The notes beneath the pieces were generated by a model. It made no database searches. It saw only the letters and a list, made by a program, of their open reading frames with translations, and was not told the origin of the DNA. From contig BCHH01000009.1 in NCBI GenBank assembly GCA_001599595.1, positions 2,318,487-2,382,486 of the forward strand: a stretch of DNA of 64,000 nucleotides, given 5' to 3'. Below, in pieces: positions 1 through 10,798 of this stretch (within the stretch, counting starts at the first letter, position 1; the number at the start of each line of letters is the position of its first letter). The DNA comes from Beverwykella pulmonaria. Taxonomy: Eukaryota > Ascomycota > Dothideomycetes > Pleosporales > Melanommataceae. The position numbers were made by a program, and so were the translations under genes.

Positions 1-459
1 TATAATCTTCTTAGGGGAATCTTATTAGCTTCCTTACAGGAGAATACATGCAACAGGTTGTAGTATTCTGCTAGGACCTTTGTGGCTAGATTAGTGTGCT
101 CCTTAGGAGCCAAGGCTTTATTAATATTAGCTATAGTAACTGCAAAGATTTTGTAATTGCGTTATTAGGCACTGTAGAGGAATAGGGCGGCTCTAATGCA
201 GTAGATGTCTATTTCTAGAGCAGACGTTAGTTTAGGTTTAGGTTTAGGTTTAGGTTTAGTGTTGCCTCTCTTAGTAACAGGAGGAGAAGCTTTGTGTTTG
301 TAAGTAAGGTTATCTGTGGACAACTGTTAGTTCATCTTAGCTATTACATAATAGTGTTGGGTTTAGGTGGTAAGTTTAAGACAACGCTTTGGTTTATGGG
401 TTGGTTTTAGGGGATAGTTGTGGACGGTTGCTAACAGTTTGTGTTGTGCTGCACTGTGC

Positions 460-2125
460 GTATTTTGTACTGTGTTACATAGTATGTCTAGGGTCTTAGG
501 TTGGCGCAGACAGTGCGTCTAGCATTAGGGGGTGTTAAACAGGAGTTGTCTGTTGTTATAGTCAGGGACAACCCTGTGTTTGTACAACTATGGTTGGCCA
601 AGAATTATATTATGTTAGCTAGTAGTTGTAACAAAGAGGTGGATGCGTTTATAGTAGTTTATGTGCTAGAGGGTTATTATTACTGTATTAGTAATTGTAC
701 CTCCTTTAAGTTGTTTGCTGTTAAAACTAGTAGGTATTAATAGCTGGGCTAGCAGAGTTAGTTAGAGTTTTAGTTTGCGTGCTAGAGATCTGTTTATGTA
801 GCTGTGACTAGTAGCTCCTAAGTCAACTAAGCAAAACGTGCTATAGGTTACTATGTCTTGTCAGAGGCTAACAGGAATATTAATGTAGTATTTCCATAAG
901 CTTAGTTTAGGAGGTGTGAGCTATAGGTTAGTAGAAATCTAGTAAGGGCGTGGTCCTAGGCAGCAGCTTACGCTCAGGACTTTCCTTTTGGGGATAGGTT
1001 GTGCTTGTTGCGAGGACTGCGTGATTGTGGCTGACAGTTAGTAATAGTTAACAATGCTGTAGAACTTATAGTAGACGATGAGTTCTGTTGTGTTTAGGTT
1101 AGAGCTAAGGGAGGTTAGCTAGTGCTAGTTGCTCTAGCAGCAGGCATGGGGACAGTGCATTGCAGGGAGATGTAATTCTTTAAGTTACATTTAAAGCAAC
1201 AACCCTCCTTTATCTGTTTCTAGCGTTTAGCTAATCCTACTAGGGCGTAACCTGCTAGGTTAATTTCTATAGCGTCTAGGTCTTGTTTAGCAGCAGCAGC
1301 GTAGGTTAATTAAGTTGGTTGGGCAGCAGAATGTTTGTGGGGTTGGTGACAGGGCAGCAGGCGGAGCATGTTGTTGTATTATTTGCTAATAATGTTGGCA
1401 TAGTTAACAAGTTTTTTAGGGAAGTCTACACTAATAAGGGCTCCTTGGAGGTCCTTGTTTAGTAATTTAAGCAAGCAGTCTAGCAGTGCTGTGTTGTTCT
1501 ATCTAGATTCTTGTCTGTAGTGATAGAACTTGGCAAAGTATAAAGGGAAGCTCTTCTTTCCTTAGTAGAGTCTTGCTAGTTTTCTTTGTGCAGTAGCTTG
1601 TTAGTTTAGGTTGCTATATGTAGATTGTAACAGGTTCACAAGTTCTTCTACTAATTCTAGGGAGAAGGAATTAACTAGGAGAGCAGTGTTGTCTTGGAGG
1701 CGTGTGATTGAGTATTGAAGGCGTTTAAGTTCTGTAGGATATTGGTTGAGGTTTCTGTGTAGCTTGTTCTTAAGTTGAGACAGGAAGGTAGGTAGTTCCT
1801 GTTGTTTGCTAGTAAAGAGAGGGGGATTAGGTAGTTGTTTAGTTTAGCAGGTAGTATTAGTTAGCTTAGTAGTTGGTTGCGTTAGTGAGCTGTCAGGTGT
1901 AGATAATAGGGTAACTATAGTAGGGATCTGCAGGTGGGCTAGAGATTCTACAGCTTTTAATCTATTATTTAATTCTGTTACTAGTTGGTCTGTGTTAGAT
2001 GCATTAGGGGACAGAGTCTTTAACTTAATTGTTTGTATCTCTTTGTGTAGAGACGCAATTTGTTTTTTAAAGGCCTGTTGTTGATTGCTTAAGGCTTTAG
2101 CGAAGGAAGTCTGCATAAGCTGCAT
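460..2125 (-). pseudogene. Degenerate gag-protease ORF of the gypsy element
   Basis: The best-preserved piece is the start of gag (2125-1844), a Gln/Lys-rich coiled-coil-like N-terminus. Further on a CCHC knuckle at 1157-1198 reads C-x2-C-x4-Y-x4-C: the zinc-binding His is Tyr, which a CAC-to-TAC change explains. The protease active site at 810-824 reads D-L-G-A-T instead of D-S-G-A-T, which a TCA-to-TTA change explains. A second protease landmark, ILGQP followed by a stop where Trp is expected, sits near 577-615. A Lys-Pro codon repeat lies at 230-258. All these lesions are RIP-type and the protein cannot be made. Confidence 0.75.
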
Positions 2126-2214
2126 CTGTTCCTAGAAGGTTGCTATTAAGTCTATTAACTAAGGATTTGGTTTAGTTAGCATTATTATGTTGGTGAGGGT
2201 TTGACGCAACGTAA

Positions 2215-2721
2215 TGTTACAAGAGGCTATTAGTAGCAGAGGATAAAGGTTCAATTAAATATTAGATACTACAGATACAATCTTAGGTGCGATAAATTAT
2301 TATACAAGACGTTGCGTAAGGAGCTTAACTAGAGGTCCTTTAAGGTTTAATAAATACTTAGTCTAGTTTGTGTGTCAGGGGTCTAGTTTGTGCGCGGGCC
2401 AAGCCTAGTTGGGACTTAGTTTAGTATTTCAGGTTAGATTGGGTTGGCTAGTTGCCAACCTTGTTGAACTGTGAGTCGCAGTACAGTGCCGACGGTCGTC
2501 ACCGTTGGTGTACTGTGAGTCAGAATGGGATGATGTGCGCAACGGGTATTAGTCGGTATTGTGCGCGAGTTCGGGTGTGTGAAGTACTGTGCTGCGGAGT
2601 ACAGTACTTGTCGGGACCGTCGTTCAGGACCGTCGTTCGGGACCGTCGTTCGGTATCGTTCGGGACCGTTGTTCGGAATTGGTGTCGCGGTGGTTACCGT
2701 GACAGGTGGGCAAGAAGGACA
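2215..2721 (-). repeat. 5' LTR of the gypsy element
   Basis: The stretch lies just upstream (minus strand) of gag, begins TGTTAC and ends in ...ACA on the plus strand, and shares several blocks with a second sequence at about 63310-63612 (GACGYTGCGT, GGGCCAAG, GGTTACCGTRACA). The right end may be 2704 or 2721, since similarity to the second copy continues past 2704. It is more GC-rich than the flanking TE coding parts and carries a short tandem repeat at 2611-2677. Confidence 0.55.
2611..2677. repeat. GGACCGTCGTTC-type minisatellite inside the LTR
   Basis: About five imperfect tandem copies of a 12-13 bp unit (GGGACCGTCGTTC), with variants GGTATCGTTC and GGGACCGTTGTTC, follow each other directly. 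It is GC-rich compared with the surrounding AT-rich element. It may be an LTR enhancer or a replication-slippage product; the sequence does not decide. Confidence 0.7.
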
Positions 2722-5446
2722 GAAGCTCCCTATAGGCCTACTAGCCTATTACACTACTATTCTATCTTAGCAAGGGGCTTAAACAAATTATTACTAGAAG
2801 GCTAGCCTAGACAGTAATAACAGAGGAGGTCCTTAGCCTACAGCATACAGAAGCCCTGCCAAAGAGGTCTGCTATAGACCTAGTTGCAGCCTTTACACAC
2901 AATGTAGAGAGGGCTTTCACGCAAGGCAAGTGCGTAACAATAGTCACTATAGATGTACAAGGGGCGTTTAACACCCTACTAGTCAACTAACTACTCTACT
3001 ACATAAAGACCTAGGGCTAGGCTACTAAGGTGCTGCAAATAGCGCACAGCTTCCTTACAAACTAACAGGTATAAGTAAGGCTAGGTAAATTAATTACCCT
3101 AAATTACCTAGTGCAGTGCAGCACCCTACAAAGATCCCTGCTATCTCTAGTTCTATACACCCTATACCTAGCTAACCTAATTAAGGCTAGAGGCAGACAA
3201 CACTTTAAATACACAGATAATATATACCTCTATAAGGCTGCCAACACCCTAGAGGAGAGCAACAGCCTTATTGCAAATAACATTAGGGACGTTATTTAGT
3301 AGGGAGCAGATAACCAAGTTGTCTTTGCACTAGAAAAACTTAAGATAATACACCTTACACGCTAGAGAGGACCTACAGCGCCCCCCTATGTAATAAATAA
3401 CACACTAACAATACACCTATCTACACAGGAACAGGACTTGCCAAAGCAGCCTGCACTCTAGTAGCTTAGGGTATAGTTTAACTAAAAGCTTACCTTTAAG
3501 TAGCATATTACTAAGCGCGCTGCCAAAGCCCGCAAAGTAGCCCTCTATATCTAGGGCCTAGCTTAAACTACCTGCAGCCCCCCAGCAACCTTACTATAAA
3601 AAGCTGTTATCACCTGCGTTATCCTACAACTTCTCTATAGGGCAGAGGCATAGTACAGGGGTTACACAAAGCCCCCCCTAGTTAGATGCTAGGCCTAAGC
3701 AGCTCTAGAGGTTAGTACTAGACTTAGTAAACACATAGCTATAGTCTATAGGACGCTCACCCTTGCAGCACAAGGCGTCCTGCCTGCTTTTAGGACTACC
3801 CCTACAGCTACACTTTTCTAAGATGCTAGCCTGCCCTTAGGCCACGTTGCCCTTAAAGAGGCAAAGATTAGATTTGCTGTACACCTACAGACTACAGACA
3901 CAAGCTACCTACTTACAGAAAGGGTGCACCCCCTACAAACTTAGTAGGGCAGAGGGGCAGGCAGCACACAGCAGCCTAGGACTATTGTTAAACGTGTAGG
4001 CTCTCTACTTAACCTAGTACTAAGACTAGTTCTTACAACACCCTACTACTCACCTAATTGCTAGACAGATCTAACAGAGGGTAAAAAGAAGAGAGCAGCT
4101 ACTAAGGCCTTTAAAGAGTAGTAGTCACGCCTCCTACAAAATAAAGTTACTGTCTTCTCTAATAGATTAGAGCAGAGGCTTAAAGGAACTAAGCATGTCA
4201 CGTACAGATACACTATATACTAGGGAGGAAGGGAAGTTAGCCACAGCAGAGGCTCCCTCTACACTTACTTACATGTATTTAACACTAAGGCTGTTAGAGC
4301 ATAGCAAGGGCTAGAACATGTTATGCGTAACCTAGCCCTCTACATGCAGCAAATTTAGATGTGCATTAACAGCACATTAGTTATTTAGTGCCTACAAGTA
4401 AACGCACTATCCTCCTCTTAGTAGGCCTTCCTCTAATGCTAGCAGGTTATAGAGACTGTAGAGGTGAAGGTACACTAGTCCCTAGGACATATAGGTATAC
4501 TTAGGAACAAAAGGGCAGACCGCCTAGCAGATCTAGAGGCTTACAACCCCTACCCCCCAACACTACAAGCAGCTAAACCTACAGTTATAGGACTAAGGTC
4601 TAACACCTAAGTTAAGTGCTAGCTTGCAGAAATAGAGTAGTGGAGACAAAACAAAACAACGCTCTCTACATAGTATAACTAATAGGACTTACCCTATACA
4701 AGCACCACTACACTAGCAGAGCTTAGCCTTAGCTGGCAAATCCTAGCCAAGCTGCTGTTAACTAGGACTATGCACAGCAACTACGCCTAGTATTACAGGA
4801 AGTTTAAACACAAGGACGCAGAGCTCAACTGCGCATGCAGGAAAGAGAAAGCCCCTAGCTACATAGTCTATTGCCTAAGGGCACGCAGACGCTTCACTAG
4901 CTAGCCCTACTAACTAAGCTAGCCACCAACTAACACCCGTAAGGGGCTTTAGTACCTTAAGGAGCTTCTCAACAGCCTAGAGGACTTTGTCACCTTTATA
5001 GGGCTTGTAAGCCCTAAGGGGGTATTAAGAAGGATTACTGCACCTAACTAGCTTATACTACAGGCTCTGTGATCTGCCCTTCTAGGGGCCACTAAGCAAC
5101 AGGAAAACTAGACAGTTACTATTCTGCGGCTACACACCAAGCACCTCTACAACCCCCTACCCCCCATTTCCTTACTATTTCCTTACCTTTTAACTACTAC
5201 AATTGTGTCCTCTTTTAGATAAGACCCTAACGCTTACGGCGCTACACAGAACAGAACTTCTTACTTTACTCGCATGGAGGAGTCTAGGAGAACTGACAGG
5301 CTCTATACTGATAGAGTAGCTTTTGCATGAAACGTCTCCCCCTCACGGGGAGAGGCGCGTCCCTTATGCCCCACGGGAGGCTCTTGTAGATAAAGGCCCC
5401 GGCCAAGTCTATAGGACGTAAATCAATACAACAACAACAACAACAT
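2722..5446 (+). mobile_element. Non-LTR retrotransposon (LINE, Tad1-like), RIP-damaged
   Basis: The element encodes a reverse transcriptase then an RNase H on the plus strand and ends in (CAA)n at about 5424-5444, as many fungal LINEs do. Nothing upstream of the first RT motif is present: either the copy was 5'-truncated on insertion or the gypsy element landed inside it and the rest lies left of the window. Dense TAG/TAA stops and CTA/TAG-rich composition indicate RIP. The RT plus RNase H layout fits the Tad1 group of filamentous fungi; the clade is an inference. Confidence 0.8.
2728..5220 (+). pseudogene. LINE ORF2 remnant: reverse transcriptase and RNase H
   Basis: Recognisable in the translated plus strand are: RT start YRPTSLL (near 2735), motif A TIDVQGAFN (about 2944-2973, second Asp changed to Asn), the catalytic box read as YTDN at 3210-3221 where YADD is expected, and an RNase H block at about 4260-4540 containing an HxGILxNKRADRLADLEAY signature. 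Asp-to-Asn changes follow from TpG-to-TpA (RIP on the other strand). A Cys/His tail region (about 4830-4920) resembles the zinc-binding end of such ORFs. Many in-frame stops make it non-functional. Confidence 0.78.
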
Positions 5447-5668
5447 AGAACTCAGTGACTATTGTACAAATTCGGTCATGAGTCAGCGATTAATGTGTCG
5501 TGACCGATGCCGAGTGTAACGATTTGCAGTGAGATGTACACAGGTGAACCCCGAGAAGTTGGAAATCACAATGCCAACTGGACTTGTTACTCCACTGGAG
5601 ACCACAGCATCCACATCTATAAGCATGCTTGTGAAACGCCTTTCGAAGGATTCATACCACATTTGGCT

Positions 5669-6627
5669 CTAGAAAATCCGGTCTGACTTTTCGCCATTTG
5701 GCTTGTACATATCTTTTTCTGGTTCGTACGTATCTTTGTGCCCATGGTACTCAAAATAGGCCTTCATGAAGGGAAAGAATGGCGAGTTTTCTGGACAGAA
5801 GGCAAATAGTTCGAGAGTGTTCGTTGCCTCACGATAGTCATCGAACTCGTAGCAAGCGTGCTGATCTGGACGAGTTGCCCAGGCAACTAACTTGTTCCAG
5901 TCGCGGCATTGACGAGTGTGGCCGTCTCTGACGTGGTGAGCTATCGGGGCAGGCATAGGGGTGTCGTCGGCGGTACACATGATATCTAGTCGTAGGCTAT
6001 TAATGCAGTGAAGAAGGTGGTCAAGCGAGAAAGTTTGGTTTGCACCATCATGCCTTGATACGATGGCCTTGCGAATGAGTTTCTAGAATGAAGTCAGCGT
6101 GAGCTTTCATAACAAGAGAGGGTATATCGTACCAGACAATGTAAATCGTGAAATCCTTTCACATAGTACACACCACGCTCGGTATCCCAGGGAAATCGCG
6201 AGGATGGTCTCAGACCAACCTGTTTTACATATTCATCGTGGAGGGCGATGGCGACCAGGTTCGTGTTTATTTCATCCCAGGCTTGATTCACAATATTTTG
6301 GCTAATGTTGGGATTCCAGTACTTGGTGAAGGCGTGGGAAGTCACAGGCGTATCAAACGTATTACCACCTAAAGTGTCAGTTCTAATCAGCTATACTTTT
6401 GTAGAGAAAATACTGTATATGGTTTTCCCAAGGTCCAAGGGGCAAGCCTGAAGGCTAGAACTCCGATGGAGCAACAGAACGTTGGCAGAAAGCGAGATGA
6501 AAAGCAGTGATAGATAGGCAACGAAACTGCGTGTATGTTTGGGAATGATTCCAGCGGTGTCGTTCCAATGGATCAGCTCCTCTTCGTCATCTCCACTGAC
6601 TGGTCGGTACACTAAGTCTCTCGCCAT
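5669..6627 (-). CDS. UstYa-like (DUF3328) oxidase, membrane anchored
   Basis: Three exons, complement(5669-6082, 6133-6368, 6414-6627), encode 287 aa; introns are 50 and 45 nt. A short cytosolic N-terminus (MARDLVYRPV) is followed by a membrane segment at about residues 34-55. The family's two copper/iron-type motifs are both present: GFHDLHC and HLLHC, each HxxHC. UstYa proteins catalyse oxidative cyclisation or hydroxylation in ribosomal-peptide (ustiloxin, phomopsin, cyclochlorotine) and other pathways. No precursor peptide gene with Kex2-separated repeats was seen nearby, and the neighbours are not biosynthetic, so its substrate is unknown. The start is the first ATG in frame ahead of the membrane segment. 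Confidence 0.85.
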
Positions 6628-7159
6628 ATTGATTGTTGTCTTCGCGCATGAGATGAAGGTGAAAGGAGGTTTACGTAGAAGAACTGAAATTTGCTGCCTC
6701 CATTGTCCAGGTGGCCTAGGTGCTACCATGTGCGGGCCGTTTGGGAGAAGGGAAATGTCCCTCAGCTGCCCAGGTGTGTCACAGGGGCTAGAGCTCGGAC
6801 CCGCGATGAATTGGTCGCGGCGGGCTTCAGTGTGCTCGCCGCAAACAGGCCGGTAGACTATCATGATACAAGCAAGGGAAGGTGGTATTTCAATACAATC
6901 TCGCGACGGGGAACACAAGAGTAACAGATGAGAGTGTTCCGCGCATGTCACTGAAGGTTGTTGGAAGGACAGTCAGCGCGCCAAGCCACTTAACAGCATT
7001 GGGCCTAACACGGACAATATGGAGTACTTTCCTCTACAGTTCTCCGACCCGACGCCACCAATTCCAGGCGATCCGGGTGCCCTACTACTATCCCTCTGCG
7101 GATTGCTGCCACCGCCCGCCACGACCATTTGGACTTCTGAAACGATCAATATCACTACC
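6628..7159. promoter_or_regulatory. Intergenic region between divergent UstYa-like and GNAT genes
   Basis: 532 bp separate the two start codons, which face away from each other, so the region must hold both promoters. The frame of the acetyltransferase stays open upstream to an ATG at 7019, but the better start context is at 7160. No other gene was recognised here. Confidence 0.45.
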
Positions 7160-8068
7160 ATGAGCTCGACAAATGAGTCAGAAATGCTGGATAAGTTTGC
7201 CCTCAAGGAAGTACGAACCAAGGAAGAAATGGAAAGAATCATGGACGTCATCTGGATTGCCAACTACGATCCCTACGAGCCATTTGCTCAAATCTTCTTT
7301 CCGATCCTTGGCTTCACTACCGCCGACCGCGAGGCCGCCATCGTCGAATCAAAAGAGCGATTCTGGACAAACCACAAGGACGACTTCACCAGTCACTGGT
7401 TCTATGTTGAGGACACCGAGACTAAGGAGGCTGTTGGCTGCCTACAGTGGGAGGTTCACTTGCATAATCCTTTCCCGAACGGCCCACCGAAGCTGACAGC
7501 ACCATGGTGGCCGGACGGCGAATATCGAGAGTTCTCCGAACTCATTTTGAACCAGGTTTACGCACCTAGAGCAAACTGGATGCGTCGAAAGCACATTGGT
7601 ATGATGTTTATTCTCTATTCGAGTTTCTATAGCTCGTCTTTGCTGCGGCACAGCTCGACAGGGCTCAACTCTTGAACGACGCATCCTCCCTTTGAAAATG
7701 CCAACGTAGGAATCTTCCACCTCTTAATTATAGATCTATGTTTGTTTCTATAGCACTTTTCTCTTGCTGACTCTTCCCCAGCACTGAACTGGATGGCTGT
7801 GATCCCCTCCCACCGCCGCCGCGGCATCGGCTCCCTCCTCATGGCGGCTGTCACCAAATTCGCCGACGACCCCTCCAACGCGTACGAAGTTTGGCTCGAG
7901 GCCAGCCACATGGGAAAGCTCATGTACGAGAGATTCGGCTTCAAATCTCTCTTCAAAGTCGCCTTCGACACAGACAAGAAGAACCCAAGCGGCGTCTGGC
8001 GGAAGTGCGAGCATGAGCTTACTCCGCCACCGATTTTTGCTATGTGGAGACCGGTTGGGGGCGTGTAG
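7160..8068 (+). CDS. GNAT-family N-acetyltransferase
   Basis: Two exons, 7160-7598 and 7782-8068, encode 241 aa. The 183 nt intron has a GCTGAC branch and CCCCAG acceptor. The acetyl-CoA motif A is visible after the junction: MAVIPSHRRRGIGSLLM (R-R-x-G-I-G), followed by a typical C-terminal YERFGF segment. The N-terminal half carries a long acidic/aromatic region usual for fungal GNATs of unknown substrate. The start has a CTACCATGA context; an upstream in-frame ATG at 7019 would add 47 residues. The acceptor substrate cannot be told from sequence. Confidence 0.85.
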
Positions 8069-9290
8069 AGAGAGAGTCAGGAGGAGGGTGAGAAAACGAA
8101 GTTGCCGTGGGAGCTGGGAAACACTTTACTGGCAGGAAGGTGTGAACTTGGCCCGAAATCAGTCTGAGATATTTTTGAGATCTAGTGGACATAATAGAGG
8201 ATGAGATTAATGGACTGGGACAAGAAAAGTCTAGGCCATAAGTGCGGCACGGGTCATCTGCCATTTTGGGAACGTTTCTTTCATCGGGAAGGTTAAAAAG
8301 CACCATCTCGGCGAGAGGACGTGAAGAGGCATGTCAGACCCCCTTCACATGTAGAATACAATACCCAAATACATGATCATGGATGCATTTCAATTCCAAT
8401 GCACCTTCATTCCACCCAAATACGTCGCCCCTTACCATCCTTCCAAGCCCTCTAATTCATTTCCTAAATATCCAAATGAAAACACCCGACTATACTTCCT
8501 ATCGCCCCCTTTATACGGGTGATTATCTTTGTCCGGTCATACCAATTGGCGATGACATACCCAGCACAGCCACAGTTCCTGGTGCACCATGAGCACAGCT
8601 TTGAAGTTGGTGAAGAGGATGGGAAGGCTGATTTTTAGTTCACGGGAGGCGGTGTGGTGGAGGTTGTCATCGTGGTTGTGGTTGTGAGGATGGGCCGGCC
8701 CTATTGGGTTTCTCATTGTTGTGTGGTTTGGACCCTGATTATGTTTCATGAGCTCACTGGTCATTTTGCAGTAGGGAGAGTGGTTTGTGTTGTCACGGAT
8801 TTTGACGTGCAGTCGAGGGTCTCGGATTTTGAAGATGTGATTTTGTATATGTCGATACCGTGGTCAGGTACGTGTGAACAGTAATTACAAGCTGCGTAGC
8901 TGCCGCTTTAAGTAAATATTAATGCCTTGATGACATTCGATTACCTCAAAGAATCACAGTCGTGTACTAAGGAGTCAGCTCATGGACGAAGTGGCGACGA
9001 GCAACGAGGAATGAGGAATGAAAGATGATGCGAGCGTGAAAGACCGGGAAAAAATTTCAGTGAGGTTGGATTGGGTGTTGGCTTTCGAATATTGACTCGA
9101 AAAGTAACAAGACACATAAAGAAGAGAAGGCTTCTATGGGATTGAGACCATATGGTTCAGCTGGAAGACACGGTCGAAGATGGAACGCGATGCTTGATTG
9201 AAAGTAGCAATAGGGTATGGACTAACTATGAACAAGAATCCAGCCAGATGCCCTGCTTATTTTGAACAATAATACTCTCAAACACTACAC
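8069..9290. other. Gene-free stretch between GNAT and nitronate monooxygenase
   Basis: 1.2 kb between two convergent stop codons. It holds only short, low-quality reading frames without recognisable motifs. Nothing else was recognised. Confidence 0.5.
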
Positions 9291-10486
9291 TCATAGCTTC
9301 GACTTGGACACAATATAAGAGTTACCGGTCTGCATCCACTTAACGGCATCCGAAACCATCTCATCAACGATTTGCTTAGCAGGCAACCTCTCGTTGACAA
9401 CAGCCGCAGCTTTGCCCATCAGGAAGGGTCGTGCATTGTCCATGGTGTCATCATCGAGATCGTCACCCAGCCGCTCCAAATCGTGCTCAACTGGGATGAT
9501 GCCCTTACCAGTGAGCTCCTTAATATCGTTCTGCCTATTCTCTTCCCAGTTCTGAATGTAAGCGTTGTTCCTAACGCGGAGAGGTCGTCCAGTGAAGATG
9601 ATTGTGCGGATGTTGTCGTCGAATCCTGAAGTTCGGACGGCTTCCTGGTGGGCCTTGGGCGCGCCGGCCTCCTCCGAGAGGACAAAGCGAGTTCCAACCC
9701 AGACACCGGCAGCACCGAACATAAGCATGGCAGCGAGTGATTGGCCGTTGAAGATGCCTCCGGCCGCAACAACCATTACGGCCTCTCCGTTCATGGGGGA
9801 TTTCTTGCCCTTGACGAGCTCGACACATGTGGGGATAAGAATTGATGTGGGAACATCTCCAGTGTGGCCGCCACCCTCACCGCCCTGTGCGCAGATGATG
9901 TCAACGCCGAGATCAAGGCACTTCTGGACGTGCTTGGGGTGTCCGATCATGTTCATGTACAGGATGCCGGCTCCGTGGAGCTTCTCGACAACGGCTTTAG
10001 GGGGGACACCGACAGCGCAAACGAAGAGCTTGGCACCAGAGTCGATGATGATATCGATGAGCTCGTTCAGCTTGCCCTTGGTGTAGTCGTAGCTGTTCGG
10101 AGGCGCGGGTCAGCATTGTCCGAGATGATATTCCTGATTGCATGCAGAGGATGCTTACTTGGTCTTCCGCGCGCTTCCACCGACCTGGGGGAGTAGCAGA
10201 TCCACGCCAAAGGGCGCGCTCTTGTCGTTGAGGTATCCCTTCAACTCGGCGATCTGTTCCCGCAGCATGTCCGGTGTGTATCCAATGCCTCCGAGGACGC
10301 CAATACCGCCAGCGTTGGTGACTGCAGCAGCGAGCTTCGGGCCGGCTGCCACGTTCATACCCGCGAGCATCACGGGGTGCTTGATCTTGAGCAGATCAGT
10401 GAGCTTTGTGCGGATTTGCTCTGTGGCACAGTCAGCATGTGAACGTGAATGGGAATGCGATATCATGACGTACGAGGGGACGACAT
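9291..10486 (-). CDS. Nitronate monooxygenase (2-nitropropane dioxygenase family)
   Basis: Three exons, complement(9291-10092, 10159-10420, 10474-10486), encode 358 aa; the first exon is only 13 nt (MSSP plus one base). Introns are 66 and 53 nt, the latter with a GCTGAC branch. The FMN TIM-barrel landmarks are present: a MLAGMNVAAG substrate-side start, an AVTNAGGIGVLGG loop, and the phosphate-binding GGEGGGHTGDV loop. These enzymes oxidise nitronates such as propionate-3-nitronate to aldehydes using oxygen and FMN. The length matches the fungal family. It shares a 312 bp promoter region with fol1. Confidence 0.9.
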
Positions 10487-10798
10487 GGTGAATGAGTCGC
10501 ACGGAGTGATAGGTGGGTATTAGGATGTGAGGGTAGACGAGATGTGGATAGGTAGGAAAGAATAGCAGAGGAAGAGTGATGGAGCACCGCTTCTTATGCG
10601 GCGAGAGGAGACGCTCGGGAAGAGACTCGTCACGTCTGTCTTCTGCCTCGGCTGTTCGCAAGAGGCTTAACTTACGGCTCACGTGTCTGGGGAAACTGCG
10701 GCGTCTCACCGAAGGCGGCATCGCGCCCGTCTTAGCGCGCCTCGACCTTTCGCGAATGCCGAGCGCGGCAGATTCCAACCCCATCTGATTCATCAGAT
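10487..10798. promoter_or_regulatory. Bidirectional promoter, nitronate monooxygenase / fol1
   Basis: 312 bp lie between two divergent start codons (10486 minus, 10799 plus). No third gene fits. No canonical TATA box was identified. Confidence 0.5.

Larger units (their letters stand above)
1..2721 (-). mobile_element. Ty3/gypsy LTR retrotransposon, RIP-damaged, truncated by window edge
   Basis: Reading leftwards on the minus strand there is an LTR (about 2721-2215), a gag region with one zinc knuckle (1157-1198), and a retropepsin domain (active site 810-824, ILGQP-type end near 577-615). The order LTR-gag-protease is that of Ty3/gypsy elements; reverse transcriptase and integrase would lie beyond base 1. 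No frame is open over the full length. Many stops are TAG where Trp or Gln is expected, which is the CpA-to-TpA result of RIP. It ends against the LINE at about 2722. The class is well supported; the exact outer boundary is approximate. Confidence 0.82.

Noticed and set aside
227..260. TTTAGG tandem repeat resembling a telomere
   Set aside because: Only about five copies, not the TTAGGG of filamentous fungi, and read on the minus strand it is a Lys-Pro codon repeat in frame with a plausible gypsy polyprotein linker.
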